A DNA stretch of 64,000 bases from Cylindrospermum sp. FACHB-282 (GTDB lineage: Bacteria; Cyanobacteriota; Cyanobacteriia; Cyanobacteriales; Nostocaceae), in NCBI RefSeq assembly GCF_014697195.1, contig NZ_JACJRJ010000001.1, forward strand, positions 124,001-188,000, written 5' to 3'. Each line of letters begins with the position of its first letter. Position 1 is the first letter of the stretch. Shown here piece after piece: positions 23,728 through 32,501 of the stretch. The notes under the pieces were generated by a model. That model saw only the letters and a program-made list of their open reading frames with translations. It was not told the DNA's origin and did no database searches. The position numbers were made by a program, and so were the translations under genes.

Positions 23728-23741
23728 GTACGGCTTTATAC
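23728..23741 (-). promoter_or_regulatory. Candidate NtcA-binding site upstream of heme oxygenase
   Basis: The sequence GTATAAAGCCGTAC, read on the minus strand, fits the NtcA consensus GTAN8TAC exactly. Twenty-four bases further downstream is TAATAT, which fits the TAN3T -10 box of NtcA-activated promoters (usual spacing about 22). The start codon follows at about 133 bp. It is the only perfect site I found in a credible promoter position in this window. Confidence 0.5.
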
Positions 23742-23759
23742 AGAAGCAATACAGTAATG

Positions 23760-24641
23760 CTAACCGTCATAACCCATACGCCCTAGCATAGCGGATCTAA
23801 AAAGAGAATATGAGGTTGCACGTCTGGGAATCTTTACATTAACAGTCTGAGGCTCAAGCAAATTTAATTTTTCCGAGTCTGGTTCTTTAACTTGACTTAT
23901 TAATTTTCTGTGTAAAGAGACAAAATGTATTGCGGTCGTTTGTTCAAAGCGGTGAAGGGTGCCTGGGTTGGAAATGATGAACTCCAGAGGGTCATATATC
24001 TTACAACGGAGTTTAGATGCTGCTACTGCCCAACAAGTTTGTTCAATCCAAGCGTGGTGCTTGACAAATGCATCTTCATCTCTATATTTTTTGAGAAAAT
24101 AATTGATGCGATCAAGGTCAAATTTTGAGGTATCAAAACAAATCAAACCTGCATTAATTTTGGCAGGAAGTTTTTCTGGCCCAATCGGCCACAAATGCCA
24201 CGGACGCAAGGCGTAAGCCTCACGGCAATCTTCCATAAAAACAGCATCTGCTGCAAAATGTGAAATATTAAATAACCCACTAAAAGGTTTTAAAAAGAGA
24301 ATGTCCGTATCGCAGTATGCCAATATGTCAGTCTCTAATAAAGTAATATCAAAAAGTTTTAGACCAAAAACGTGCTTTTGGCGATATTCCAAACATGCTT
24401 GATAATTGGCTAATTGAGGAATAATCAAAGAATCGGCTTCTTCTCTGGATATGACAGAGCAAGGCAAACTGGACTGAAGAGTTAAAATGTCTTCGGGGCG
24501 AAGAGAACCATCCTCATGGATAATAATGTGAATTTTTTCCCTACTCATTCTCACTAATGATCCTAGGCATTGAATGGCGAGATTGACTTGCCGACGGCCG
24601 AGAAGAGTTCGCACGTTAACTGTCGAGTTTGGTATGTCCAA
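23760..24641 (-). CDS. Putative GT8-like glycosyltransferase
   Basis: A 293-residue protein with a GT-A-like glycosyltransferase fold: N-terminal NVRTLLGRRQVNLAIQCLGSLVRMS, then the metal-binding motif in ILAYCDTDILFLKPF, KINAGLICFDTSKFD, and IEQTCWAVAASKLRCKIYDPLEF. The pattern (nucleotide-sugar strand, D-x-D, INAG, EQ) resembles family 8, although the enzyme is more divergent than the one at 21601-22461. The acceptor is unknown. There is no signal peptide or membrane anchor. Confidence 0.75.
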   Translation of the reverse strand: MDIPNSTVNVRTLLGRRQVNLAIQCLGSLVRMSREKIHIIIHEDGSLRPEDILTLQSSLPCSVISREEADSLIIPQLANYQACLEYRQKHVFGLKLFDITLLETDILAYCDTDILFLKPFSGLFNISHFAADAVFMEDCREAYALRPWHLWPIGPEKLPAKINAGLICFDTSKFDLDRINYFLKKYRDEDAFVKHHAWIEQTCWAVAASKLRCKIYDPLEFIISNPGTLHRFEQTTAIHFVSLHRKLISQVKEPDSEKLNLLEPQTVNVKIPRRATSYSLFRSAMLGRMGYDG

Positions 24642-24779
24642 ATTGCACTCCCGTAATTTTTTAAGTAATTGACTGATAAACCTACTGAAACTGTTTGAGC
24701 CTGATGAATAAGTTCAGTAATGAACTTTATTAGTAGCTACCACAAATATTGAAATCGGACTGCTTATTGAGAATTTTTC

Positions 24780-24942
24780 AAGATGACTGAGAAGATGTTT
24801 AAAAAGTTATTAGTGATGTATGCAATACTTCTGCAATGGGGACTTAAAGAAATTCATTACCCCTTGGAAATCGGGGTTAAGTGGGATACTGCTACAACTT
24901 AGGTTCTATTGTACCCCTTATGTAAGGGTACAACTTTTTTTA
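24780..24942 (+). ncRNA. Candidate small RNA with its own terminator
   Basis: A hairpin ACCCC...GGGGT (24859-24877) is followed by a strong stem TTGTACCC(C)TTA-TG-TAAGGGTACAA (24909-24933) and then CTTTTTTTATAGG. This is an intrinsic terminator on the plus strand, but the only gene upstream (23760-24641) is on the minus strand. It therefore ends either a small RNA or an attenuated leader of glmM, whose start is 340 nt downstream. The 5' end is a guess. The sequence does not fit the Yfr1 motif I know. Confidence 0.35.
24909..24942 (+). terminator. Orphan rho-independent terminator
   Basis: An 11-bp stem with one bulged C, a 2-nt TG loop, and a run of seven T. Very strong by inspection, and orphan with respect to protein genes. 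Confidence 0.8.
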
Positions 24943-25282
24943 TAGGATGGGTTGAGGAAAGAAAGCCAACACTAGTAAATAGTTAATGGGTTTCGCTGCT
25001 GCTCTACCCATGCTACAGAAAATTAAATCTATGTTCCTGAGCATAAGGGGATTCAGTAGAACCAAAATATTGTCTTAACTAAGTATTTTTCCTTAAAAAT
25101 TATTACACAAAAATTTTGCGTAGATAATTCTTATACAGAATCAATATCGAAAATTTATCTAAATTACATATTTACGTAAATTAGGTCTTTGAGTGCTTTA
25201 TTCAAGAAAGCCCAGTTTCGGAATTGTTGAACAACTTGTAAAGTGTTATTCTCCAGTTTGATTGTGTGGAGTGTTTAAACCT

Positions 25283-26755
25283 ATGGTCTTATCAATATCT
25301 CGGAATCAAGGTGGCATTGCTGGGGGTTCTGTGTCTGAATCTGAAGGAGTGGGAATAGGAATTGAGAGGAGTTTTGCCCTTAACTTAATATCCCTACCTA
25401 AAACTCCCTTATTTGGGACAGATGGCATTCGCGGACGAGTGGGAGAATTGCTGAGTGCGCCTTTAGTATTGCAAGTTGGTTTTTGGGCGGGGATGGTTTT
25501 GCGTTCCCATGCTGATCAAGTTGGGCCTGTCATCCTCGGACAAGATTCGAGAAATTCTGGCGATATGCTGGCGATGGCCTTGAGTGCAGGGTTAACTGCT
25601 GCGGGGTTAGAGGTTTGGTATTTGGGGTTATGTCCTACTCCCTGTGTTGCCTATCTCGCTAGCGTGACTAATGCTATCGGCGGGGTAATGATTTCAGCTT
25701 CTCACAACCCGCCAGAAGATAACGGCATTAAAATTTTTGGGGCGGATGGTGGGAAGTTACCTCAACTATTGCAGGCAGAAATTGAGGCGGGACTGCGTGG
25801 TAAGAGATCACCGACGGAGATCGTCAGTCATTGTGGGCGGCATTATTCGCGCCAAGAGTTAATTGGGCATTATAGGGAGGCGCTGCAAAAACCTTTACAA
25901 GGGGGCATCAATCTTCAGGGGATGAAGATTGTTTTAGATTTAGCTTGGGGGGCAGCAGTCGGGTTAGCACCTACAGTATTTACAGAAATGGGTGCAGAGG
26001 TGATTTGCTTGCATAACGAAGCGGATGGCGATCGCATTAATGTTAACTGCGGTTCTACTCACCTAGATATTCTGCAAACAACAGTTAAGCAACACAACGC
26101 TGATTTGGGGTTTGCCTTTGATGGCGATGCCGATCGCGTTTTAGCTGTGGATAATACTGGCAGGCAAGTCAACGGTGATTACATTCTTTACCTCTGGGGC
26201 TGCCATTTACAACAAAAGCAACAACTACCAGACAAGCTGATTGTTTCCACCGTCATGGCTAACTTAGGCTTTGAGAGGGCTTGGCAAAAGCTAGGGGGTA
26301 AATTAATTCGTACAGCAGTAGGGGATCAGTACGTACAGACAGAAATGTCTAGAACAGGGGCAATGTTAGGTGGCGAACAATCAGGTCACATCCTCTGCCC
26401 TCATTATGGAATTACCGGAGATGGGTTGTTAACAGCCTTGCATTTAGCCGCTTTGGTGAAAGAGGCTGGGGTTTCTCTAGGGCAGATGGTGGATCAAAGC
26501 TTTCAGACCTATCCGCAACTATTACACAATGTGCGAGTAGTAGATCGCGATCGCCGTTTAGGGTGGAAAGATTGCCAACCCTTAGTAATGGCGATCGCCA
26601 ACGCCGAAGCCGCAATGGGTGATACTGGTAGAATTTTAGTCCGCGCCTCTGGCACAGAACCAGTAATCAGAGTTATGGTAGAAGCTGCCAATGCTGAACT
26701 TGCCAACCACTGGACAAATGAATTGGTGTCACAAGTCCAACAATATTTAGCCTAA
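25283..26755 (+). CDS. glmM: Phosphoglucosamine mutase
   Basis: GlmM interconverts glucosamine-6-phosphate and glucosamine-1-phosphate on the way to UDP-GlcNAc, the precursor of peptidoglycan and lipopolysaccharide. Motifs: substrate-binding [10 protein letters not shown], the phosphoserine loop [15 protein letters not shown], the Mg-binding [20 protein letters not shown], and the C-terminal phosphate-binding [14 protein letters not shown]. From ATG 25283 the protein has 490 residues, about 40 more than typical because of a Gly/Ser-rich N-terminal extension before the conserved core ([10 protein letters not shown]). An in-frame TTG at 25262 is an alternative start. Monocistronic. Confidence 0.95.
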   Translation: MVLSISRNQGGIAGGSVSESEGVGIGIERSFALNLISLPKTPLFGTDGIRGRVGELLSAPLVLQVGFWAGMVLRSHADQVGPVILGQDSRNSGDMLAMALSAGLTAAGLEVWYLGLCPTPCVAYLASVTNAIGGVMISASHNPPEDNGIKIFGADGGKLPQLLQAEIEAGLRGKRSPTEIVSHCGRHYSRQELIGHYREALQKPLQGGINLQGMKIVLDLAWGAAVGLAPTVFTEMGAEVICLHNEADGDRINVNCGSTHLDILQTTVKQHNADLGFAFDGDADRVLAVDNTGRQVNGDYILYLWGCHLQQKQQLPDKLIVSTVMANLGFERAWQKLGGKLIRTAVGDQYVQTEMSRTGAMLGGEQSGHILCPHYGITGDGLLTALHLAALVKEAGVSLGQMVDQSFQTYPQLLHNVRVVDRDRRLGWKDCQPLVMAIANAEAAMGDTGRILVRASGTEPVIRVMVEAANAELANHWTNELVSQVQQYLA

Positions 26756-26758
26756 AAG

Positions 26759-27090
26759 AGTCCTTCCTTCCTGAGTCAAGAGTGCTGAGTCAAGAGTAAT
26801 CAGCGAGCATATTTTCTTCAGCCTTGGGAAAAATAGGTTAAACAATTTTGGATTTTAGATTTGCGATTTTGGATTGACTACACCCACTCTTGGGATGCAG
26901 CTTGAGGATTTTGGATTGACGATTTTAGATTTGTTCCGTCCAAAAGGGGCGGGGCTTGAACCGAAAAATAATCCAAAATCCAAAATCCAAAATCCAAAAT
27001 CTAAAATTGGCACAGTCAATCCTTCTCTACCCATCCATTCAAACTAAATAGTTATCAGCTGACTTAAGACTCAAGAAGGAAGGTAGGACT
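26759..27090. repeat. Inverted-repeat-bounded segment with heptamer repeats
   Basis: AGTCCTTCCTTCCTGAGTC (26759-26777) is mirrored, with a few gaps, by GACTCAAGAAGGAAGG-TAGGACT at 27068-27090. Within lie matching arms of TTTTGGATTTTAGATTT (about 26848-26935) and TCCAAAATCC repeats (26971-27007), so the whole intergenic region between glmM and the next gene can fold into one long hairpin. Confidence 0.5.
26971..27007 (+). repeat. Tandem TCCAAAA heptamer repeat (STRR)
   Basis: About five copies of the heptamer TCCAAAA (last ones degenerate to TCTAAAA). Shorter runs occur at 52877-52900, 58716-58728 and 60346-60382. Such short tandem heptamers are typical of heterocystous cyanobacteria. Confidence 0.85.
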
Positions 27091-27100
27091 GATTACACTT

Positions 27101-28732
27101 ATGGCAAAAACCAAAAAATCCCCGCGCACAAAAAAGCAGACGCCAGCAACAATACCCACCCTTAGCCTCAAAGAACAGTTAGCCCAAAAGCGCAAAGCAA
27201 CTCAAGCCCGTAAAGAACTCACTAGCTTACTCACCACCGCCTCCGCTGGCGGTTTCTTCTTGGGCATTCTACTTTTCTTCGCAGGTGGAATTAAACTGGC
27301 AATTCCCGGCGTAGTGGGAATCTTCGTTTTGTCTTTTTCCTACAAATACCCCCGCCAAGCCTTATTTGCTTTCATCATTTATGTGCCTATGGGGGGTACT
27401 ATCATCTACTACTTGGGTAATAGTCCTATACTCCAATTGGCTAAAGATGCTTTTTATGTGCCAGCGATGATTGGCATTTGGCAAACTTGTCGCAAGCAGG
27501 GATTACCCTTTATTATTCCCCCAGCTATTAAAACTCCACTGTTGATTGTCTTCGGTTGCTGTCTCCTAACTTTAGTCTTTATTAATGGTGGACAGCAGTT
27601 CAACCCCCCTAACGCGGGACTCATGACAAAAGTAGCCAAAGAAGTCCCCCTAGGCATGGGAATTCTGGGATTAAAAGTATTTTTAGGCTACGTACCCCTG
27701 ATTAGTTGTGCTTACTATCTCATTCGTAATAAGCAGGATTTTCTATTTTTATCGCGCCTCCAAGTTGTCCTGACGCTTCTCTGCTGTGTACTTGGATTTA
27801 TCCAATATATGTTACTACTAACTGGTATATGTCAAGGCACGAGAGGTTTAGAAGGCAACGCCCTATTTGTCACATCACTAGAAGCTCGGTGTTATTTTGG
27901 GGGAGCGCTTTTATATAGTCCCGAAGAGGGAGTAATACGCCTACCAGGAACTTTTGTGGCTCCCTGGCAGTGGTCATGGTTTTTGATTTCTAGCACCTTT
28001 TTCACCTTTGCTACTGGCTTCTCAGATCCCTCGATAATTTGGCGGCTGGTCAGTTTAGCTTCGTTGGCATCAGTCTTTATCAATGCTGTTATCTCTGGAC
28101 AGAGAATTGCCCTAGCATTAGTACCAACTTGCTTTGTACTTTTGCTACTGCTCACTGGTCAGATTGGTAACCTCAAACGGTTTATCCCCATCGGTGTGGG
28201 ACTGGCGATAATTTTGGGAATTGCAATGGTGACTAATCCTACTGTTGTCCAAGAGAGGACAGATAGTTTTATCGGTCGTTGGGAAGCTTCACCACCGCAG
28301 GAGTTTATAGTCCAACAATTTAAGGAAAATTGGAAAAATGTAGATGGGCCCCTAGGAAGTGGCTTAGGTCGAGCAACTAACTCTGCCAGGGCGATGGGTT
28401 CAACCAAGCTCGTCGAAACTTACTACCCAAAAGTACTGTTTGAAGTGGGAATTGTGGGATTACTAACCTTTTTGGGGTTGGTCACCACCTTAACAGTTGT
28501 TGCTTTTAAGACATATCGCCAGATAAAAAACCGTAATTACCGCACTTACGGCGCGGCTGTGTGGGTGTTTATATTGTTTATTAGCTACAACACCTACTAC
28601 TACCCCCTAGATGTAGATCCAGTGGCTGTCTATTATTGGTTTTTTGCTGGAGTTCTGTTCAAATTGCCATTACTGGATAAACAAGATCAAAAAGATGCAG
28701 TTTCTCAGCCACAAGCATCAAAAAAACGCTGA
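27101..28732 (+). CDS. hpsL: O-antigen-polymerase-like protein, HpsL type
   Basis: A 543-residue polytopic protein with a basic N-terminal tail (AKTKKSPRTKKQ) and about ten to twelve membrane helices from residue 45 on. A large non-membrane loop carries RLPGTFVAPWQWSWFLI and later GPLGSGLGRATNSARAMGS, placed like the periplasmic loop of Wzy/O-antigen-ligase family proteins. From memory the N-terminus and the FVAPWQW block match the protein named HpsL in the hormogonium polysaccharide system; the symbol is moderately sure. It would polymerise or ligate polysaccharide in the inner membrane. Three glycosyltransferases follow on the same strand. A decayed transposon lies between it and the first of these. 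Confidence 0.75.
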   Translation: MAKTKKSPRTKKQTPATIPTLSLKEQLAQKRKATQARKELTSLLTTASAGGFFLGILLFFAGGIKLAIPGVVGIFVLSFSYKYPRQALFAFIIYVPMGGTIIYYLGNSPILQLAKDAFYVPAMIGIWQTCRKQGLPFIIPPAIKTPLLIVFGCCLLTLVFINGGQQFNPPNAGLMTKVAKEVPLGMGILGLKVFLGYVPLISCAYYLIRNKQDFLFLSRLQVVLTLLCCVLGFIQYMLLLTGICQGTRGLEGNALFVTSLEARCYFGGALLYSPEEGVIRLPGTFVAPWQWSWFLISSTFFTFATGFSDPSIIWRLVSLASLASVFINAVISGQRIALALVPTCFVLLLLLTGQIGNLKRFIPIGVGLAIILGIAMVTNPTVVQERTDSFIGRWEASPPQEFIVQQFKENWKNVDGPLGSGLGRATNSARAMGSTKLVETYYPKVLFEVGIVGLLTFLGLVTTLTVVAFKTYRQIKNRNYRTYGAAVWVFILFISYNTYYYPLDVDPVAVYYWFFAGVLFKLPLLDKQDQKDAVSQPQASKKR

Positions 28733-28781
28733 TAATTAAAATTTTAAGACAGATAAAAGCGGCAGGGGTATACTGAAGTTG

Positions 28782-29023
28782 TTGACTACTCTCAGCGCTG
28801 AAGCGACTGAGATTCCAAGAATCACTTCTTAGAGTTTCTGTTTCATAGCACCAGCCTGAATAGATTTACTCTGTTCAAGTCTTACAGTCGCTCCACAGAC
28901 ATTCACCGCAAGCCCTGCGGCAAGAATATTTTTAGCAGCATTCACATCTCTATCGTGATGTGTACCGCACTTAGGGCAATCCCACTCTCTGATATTTAAA
29001 GGCAACTTATCAACGTTAATAAG
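28782..29023 (-). mobile_element. Decayed IS605-type element (tnpB tail plus right end)
   Basis: The segment holds the last about 64 codons of a TnpB on the minus strand and, after its stop, a hairpin CTCAGCGC-TGAA-GCGACTGAG (28791-28811) followed on the minus strand by GAGTAGTCAA. The hairpin with a TCAA end is what I expect of an IS200/IS605 right end, which is also the omega-RNA scaffold region. No left end, no tnpA and no N-terminal tnpB were found. Confidence 0.7.
28829..29020 (-). pseudogene. TnpB (IS605 OrfB) C-terminal fragment
   Basis: Translated on the minus strand, about 60 residues read [26 protein letters not shown] and onward to AGAMKQKL and a TAA at 28831-28829. This is the second CxxC half of the TnpB zinc finger plus the RuvC-III aspartate (HDRDVNAA). 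The first CxxC, RuvC-I/II and the rest are missing; the frame closes at 29024-29026. TnpB is an RNA-guided nuclease of IS605 elements, so this is a dead relic. Confidence 0.88.
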
Positions 29024-29052
29024 TTATGGTTTAACCTAAAATAAAAATAATT

Positions 29053-30033
29053 ATGAGTGATTATCCTTTAATTTCGGTGGTTATCCCGACTTATGAACGG
29101 GAGAAAGTATTGCGGGATAGCCTGATAGATGTGTTGAAGCAAGACTATCCAAATTTTGAAGTTTTGGTGGTAGATCAAACCCCAAAACACGAACCAGAAA
29201 CTCAAGCTTATTTAAATGAGTTAGCAGCAGCCGGGAAAATTAAATTATTCCACTTAGATTGGGCTAGTTTGCCAGGGGCGCGGAATTATGCTGTGCGGCG
29301 GTCATCAGGTGAAGTTATATTGTTTATTGATGATGATGTGGAGCTAACCCCTAACTTTTTAGCAGCCCACGGGAAAAATTATGTACAAAACCCAGAGGTG
29401 GGGGCTGTTGCTGGTCGGGTATTTGACAGAATGAAGTTGGGTGATTCTGGTGGAGAATTGCAGATTGAATATCTACCTCCCCAGGCAATGGATCCAGGAA
29501 TTGCTTGGTATCATATTGATTTGGTACATACGATTAAACCCCAGCAAGTGCTGACAGCAAGGGGCTGCAATATGTCTTTTCGCCGCGAAATTTTTACCAA
29601 GTATGGACTGAGATTTGATGAGAGGTTTGGCGGTAGTGCAGTGCGGGAAGAATCAGATTTTTGTTTGCGGCTGCGGCAGACGGGATATAAGATTTGGTAT
29701 GACCCAGAGGCTTATTTGGTGCATTTAGGGGAAGAAATAGGAGGTTGTCATGATATTAGTATGCGATCGCTTCAATATCAACTCACTTTCTACCATAACC
29801 ATTTCTTAATGGGGCTGAAAAACCTCACCGCTACCCAAGCTTTACGCCTATACGCCCGTTTATTTGATTGTCACGTCCTAGGGCATCCCCCTTGTAATAA
29901 AAGCGGTTCGCCGATCAAAATTCTCACTCGCGGCATTTTCTACACTTTAGGCTTTTTAAAAGCCTTGGGTACTGTCATCCAATCAATATGGAATGATGGA
30001 CAAATTTACAGTAAATTGGATCAAAAAGCTTAA
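29053..30033 (+). CDS. hpsN: GT2 glycosyltransferase of the polysaccharide cluster
   Basis: A 326-residue family 2 glycosyltransferase: PLISVVIPTYEREKVLRDSLIDVLKQDYPNFEVLVVDQTP at the N-terminus, the metal motif in VILFIDDDVEL, GCNMSFRREIFTKYG in the acceptor region, and the catalytic E-D/E-x-D-F-like EESDFCLRLRQTGYKI. A short hydrophobic C-terminus may associate with the membrane. Position after an hpsL-like gene and before two GT4 genes fits the order I recall for hpsN-hpsO-hpsP; the family call is firm and the symbol is tentative. Sugar specificity unknown. Confidence 0.85.
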   Translation: MSDYPLISVVIPTYEREKVLRDSLIDVLKQDYPNFEVLVVDQTPKHEPETQAYLNELAAAGKIKLFHLDWASLPGARNYAVRRSSGEVILFIDDDVELTPNFLAAHGKNYVQNPEVGAVAGRVFDRMKLGDSGGELQIEYLPPQAMDPGIAWYHIDLVHTIKPQQVLTARGCNMSFRREIFTKYGLRFDERFGGSAVREESDFCLRLRQTGYKIWYDPEAYLVHLGEEIGGCHDISMRSLQYQLTFYHNHFLMGLKNLTATQALRLYARLFDCHVLGHPPCNKSGSPIKILTRGIFYTLGFLKALGTVIQSIWNDGQIYSKLDQKA

Positions 30034-30121
30034 ATTTTTGTCACCGCAGATCAACATATATTACTTATTAATTTCTGTTTATCTGTAGTCGAAGCGGGGA
30101 ATTTTATAATTAGAAATAGCT

Positions 30122-31297
30122 ATGAAAATTTTAGTTGCCAGTCACACATATATTGTAGACCTTAATTGTGAGAAATTACGCGCTTTATCTCAACTAGAAT
30201 CTGGAATTGAGGTGACAGTCGTCGTGCCAAAGCGCTGGAGACCAGGCGGTGTACAAAACAAAATTATTGAAACTGAATACTGCGATGAAGGCAAATTTAA
30301 AATAGTTCCAGTTTCTAATTTTAGTCAAAATCATCAAGCCCTCCTCACATTTGGCGCTGATTTAATCTCTTTAATGCGACAGTTTCGCCCCCAAATCATT
30401 TATGTAGAGCAAGGATCTAGGGGTTTAGCTTATTCTCAGATGATTCTCTTAAATCAGCTATTAGGACTTAAAGCCAAAAATGTATTTTTTACTTGGTGGA
30501 ATCTACCCTACAAACTAAAATTACCAGTTGCTCTCTTAGAAAAATATAACCTCAACCATAGCCACGGAATTATTAGCGGCAATCAGGATGGGGCTGAAAT
30601 ATTACAACAAAGAGGATATCAAGGGCCAATTAAAGTCATACCACAACTGGGCGTAGATGAAAGGCGATTTCTTCCTCAACCACAACCAGAATTAGCTGCT
30701 AAATTGGGCATTAACATAGGGGATTTTGTTGTCGGTTTTGTTGGGCGTTTTGTCCCAGAGAAGGGTTTGTTAACGCTTCTACAAGCTTTAGTAACTTTGC
30801 CTGATAAACCTTGGAAATTACTGCTGGTAGGACGGGGAGAGTTACGAGAGGAATTAATGAGAATAGCAGCAGAAAACAAGATTCAAGACAGGCTGATTTT
30901 TGTAGAAAGTGTTCCCCACGATCAAGTCGCTAACTATATTAATTTAATGAGTACTTTGGTATTGCCTTCAGAAACTACTTACAAGTTTAAAACCTTAACT
31001 GCTGTAGGGTGGAAAGAACAATTTGGCCATGTGTTAATTGAAGCAATGGCTTGCCAAGTGCCGGTGATTGGTTCCGACTCTGGTGAAATTCCCTATGTAA
31101 TTGGTGAGGCTGGTTTAATCTTTCCTGAAGGTGACGCTAAAGCCTTAGCTAATTGTTTATTACAATTAATAAAACAACCAAATTTAGCCCAAACTATTGG
31201 TGCAATGGGTTATCAAAGAGCAATGGTTAAATATACAAATAAAGCTTTAGCAAAGCAGCAATTAGAGTTTTATCAAGAACTGGTTAGTAGTCATTAG
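30122..31297 (+). CDS. hpsO: GT4 glycosyltransferase of the polysaccharide cluster
   Basis: A 391-residue GT-B glycosyltransferase of family 4. The N-terminal acceptor domain begins MKILVASHTYIVD; the C-terminal donor domain has GFVGRFVPEKGLLTLLQAL, LLLVGRGELREEL, and the E-x7-E motif in FGHVLIEAMACQVPVIGSDSGEIPYVIGEAG. No membrane segment. It lies between two other glycosyltransferases on one strand, with an 88-nt gap before and 28 nt after, so co-transcription is likely. The family assignment is secure; the name HpsO rests on gene order and memory only. Confidence 0.85.
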   Translation: MKILVASHTYIVDLNCEKLRALSQLESGIEVTVVVPKRWRPGGVQNKIIETEYCDEGKFKIVPVSNFSQNHQALLTFGADLISLMRQFRPQIIYVEQGSRGLAYSQMILLNQLLGLKAKNVFFTWWNLPYKLKLPVALLEKYNLNHSHGIISGNQDGAEILQQRGYQGPIKVIPQLGVDERRFLPQPQPELAAKLGINIGDFVVGFVGRFVPEKGLLTLLQALVTLPDKPWKLLLVGRGELREELMRIAAENKIQDRLIFVESVPHDQVANYINLMSTLVLPSETTYKFKTLTAVGWKEQFGHVLIEAMACQVPVIGSDSGEIPYVIGEAGLIFPEGDAKALANCLLQLIKQPNLAQTIGAMGYQRAMVKYTNKALAKQQLEFYQELVSSH

Positions 31298-31325
31298 TCA
31301 GTGGTAAATAATAACTGACAAAAAA

Positions 31326-32501
31326 ATGAAAATCCTCCAAATTATTCCCTCGATTTCTTTGATTTATGGTGGGCCTAGTCAAATGGTACTAGGACTAGCT
31401 CCGGCGTTAGTAAGAGAGGGTGTAGAAGTTACAATTATCACAACTGATAGTAATGGTGATTCAGGACAGAAACCCTTGGATGTACCTTTAAATCATCCAG
31501 TAAAACAAAATGGCTATGAGATAATTTATTTCCGTTGTGCGCCATTTCGGCGTTATAAATTTTCCCTGGGTTTGCTACAGTGGTTAAAACTTCATGCTCA
31601 TGAGTACGACATCGCGCATATTCATGCTCTATTCTCTCCGGTAAGTAGTGCCGCAGCGGCTGTATGCCGTCAACAAAAGCTACCTTACATTTTGCGTCCT
31701 TTGGGAACTCTTGATCCTGCTGATTTACGCAAAAAAAAGCTATTTAAGCAGCTTTATGTTGCTATTTTAGAACGTAGTAATTTAGCAGGTGCGGCAGCTA
31801 TTCATTTTACTAGCGAACAAGAAGCCAAAGTTTCAGCACGGTTTGGAGTGTCTACGCGGGATTTGGTGATTCCTTTGGGTGTGATTCCCCCAGTTGAAGA
31901 AAGGGGGGAGGTGCGGAGTCAATTAGGTATTCCCGGTGATATACCTTTGGTGCTGTTTATGTCGCGAATCGACCCAAAAAAGGGGTTAAATTTGTTGATT
32001 CCGGCATTAGAGAGACTATTAGCGACAGGCTACAATTTTCACTTTGTTTTAGCTGGGACAAATCCCCAAGACCCAATTTATGAACAAAAAATTAAATCCC
32101 TAATAGAGAATTCACTGTTGCGATCGCACACTACAATTACTGGCTTTGTCAGGGGTGAACTCAAAGCTAGTTTAACCCAAGCTGCTGATTTATTTGTTTT
32201 GCCTTCATACTATGAAAACTTTGGAATTGCTGTCGCTGAAGCGATGGTAGCCGGAGTACCTGTGGTAATTTCTGACCAAGTGCATATTTGCCAGCAGGTG
32301 CTAGATAGTGAGTCTGGTTGGGTGGGGACAACGGATGTGCAATCACTTGTAGGGTTGCTGCAAAAAGCTTTAGAAAATCCTGATGAATGCCAGCGACGGG
32401 GATTAAATGCCCAAAAATATGCCTTGCAGCATTTTAGTTGGAGTGCGATCGCTCATCAAACAATCCAAGCCTACAATCAAATTATCGCTGGCGAAAAATA
32501 A
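31326..32501 (+). CDS. hpsP: GT4 glycosyltransferase, last gene of the polysaccharide cluster
   Basis: A 391-residue family 4 glycosyltransferase: MKILQIIPSISLIYGGPSQMVLGLAPALVREG, then HIHALFSPVSSAAA, the donor-site LVLFMSRIDPKKGLNLLIPAL, and the E-x7-E motif in YYENFGIAVAEAMVAGVPVVISD. Retaining GT-B enzyme, cytosolic face of the membrane. Same length as the GT4 upstream but clearly a different subfamily. Named by order as for the previous two. No terminator is evident directly after the gene. Confidence 0.85.
   Translation: MKILQIIPSISLIYGGPSQMVLGLAPALVREGVEVTIITTDSNGDSGQKPLDVPLNHPVKQNGYEIIYFRCAPFRRYKFSLGLLQWLKLHAHEYDIAHIHALFSPVSSAAAAVCRQQKLPYILRPLGTLDPADLRKKKLFKQLYVAILERSNLAGAAAIHFTSEQEAKVSARFGVSTRDLVIPLGVIPPVEERGEVRSQLGIPGDIPLVLFMSRIDPKKGLNLLIPALERLLATGYNFHFVLAGTNPQDPIYEQKIKSLIENSLLRSHTTITGFVRGELKASLTQAADLFVLPSYYENFGIAVAEAMVAGVPVVISDQVHICQQVLDSESGWVGTTDVQSLVGLLQKALENPDECQRRGLNAQKYALQHFSWSAIAHQTIQAYNQIIAGEK

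Larger units (their letters stand above)
24642..25282. other. Intergenic region upstream of glmM
   Basis: About 640 bases without a protein-coding gene. It contains two hairpins (24859-24877 and 24909-24942), the second a strong plus-strand terminator with no gene upstream of it; see the candidate ncRNA entry. The rest is AT-rich. Confidence 0.55.

Noticed and set aside
26971-27007. Regular short repeats that could be a CRISPR array
   Set aside because: The unit is a heptamer without spacers; it belongs to the short tandem repeat class of these cyanobacteria. No array or cas gene was seen anywhere in the window.
27083-27096. GTAN8TAC (NtcA-like) match just upstream of the hpsL-like gene
   Set aside because: It lies 4 nt before the start codon and overlaps the ribosome-binding area, so it cannot serve as an activator site; a match is expected by chance in 64 kb.
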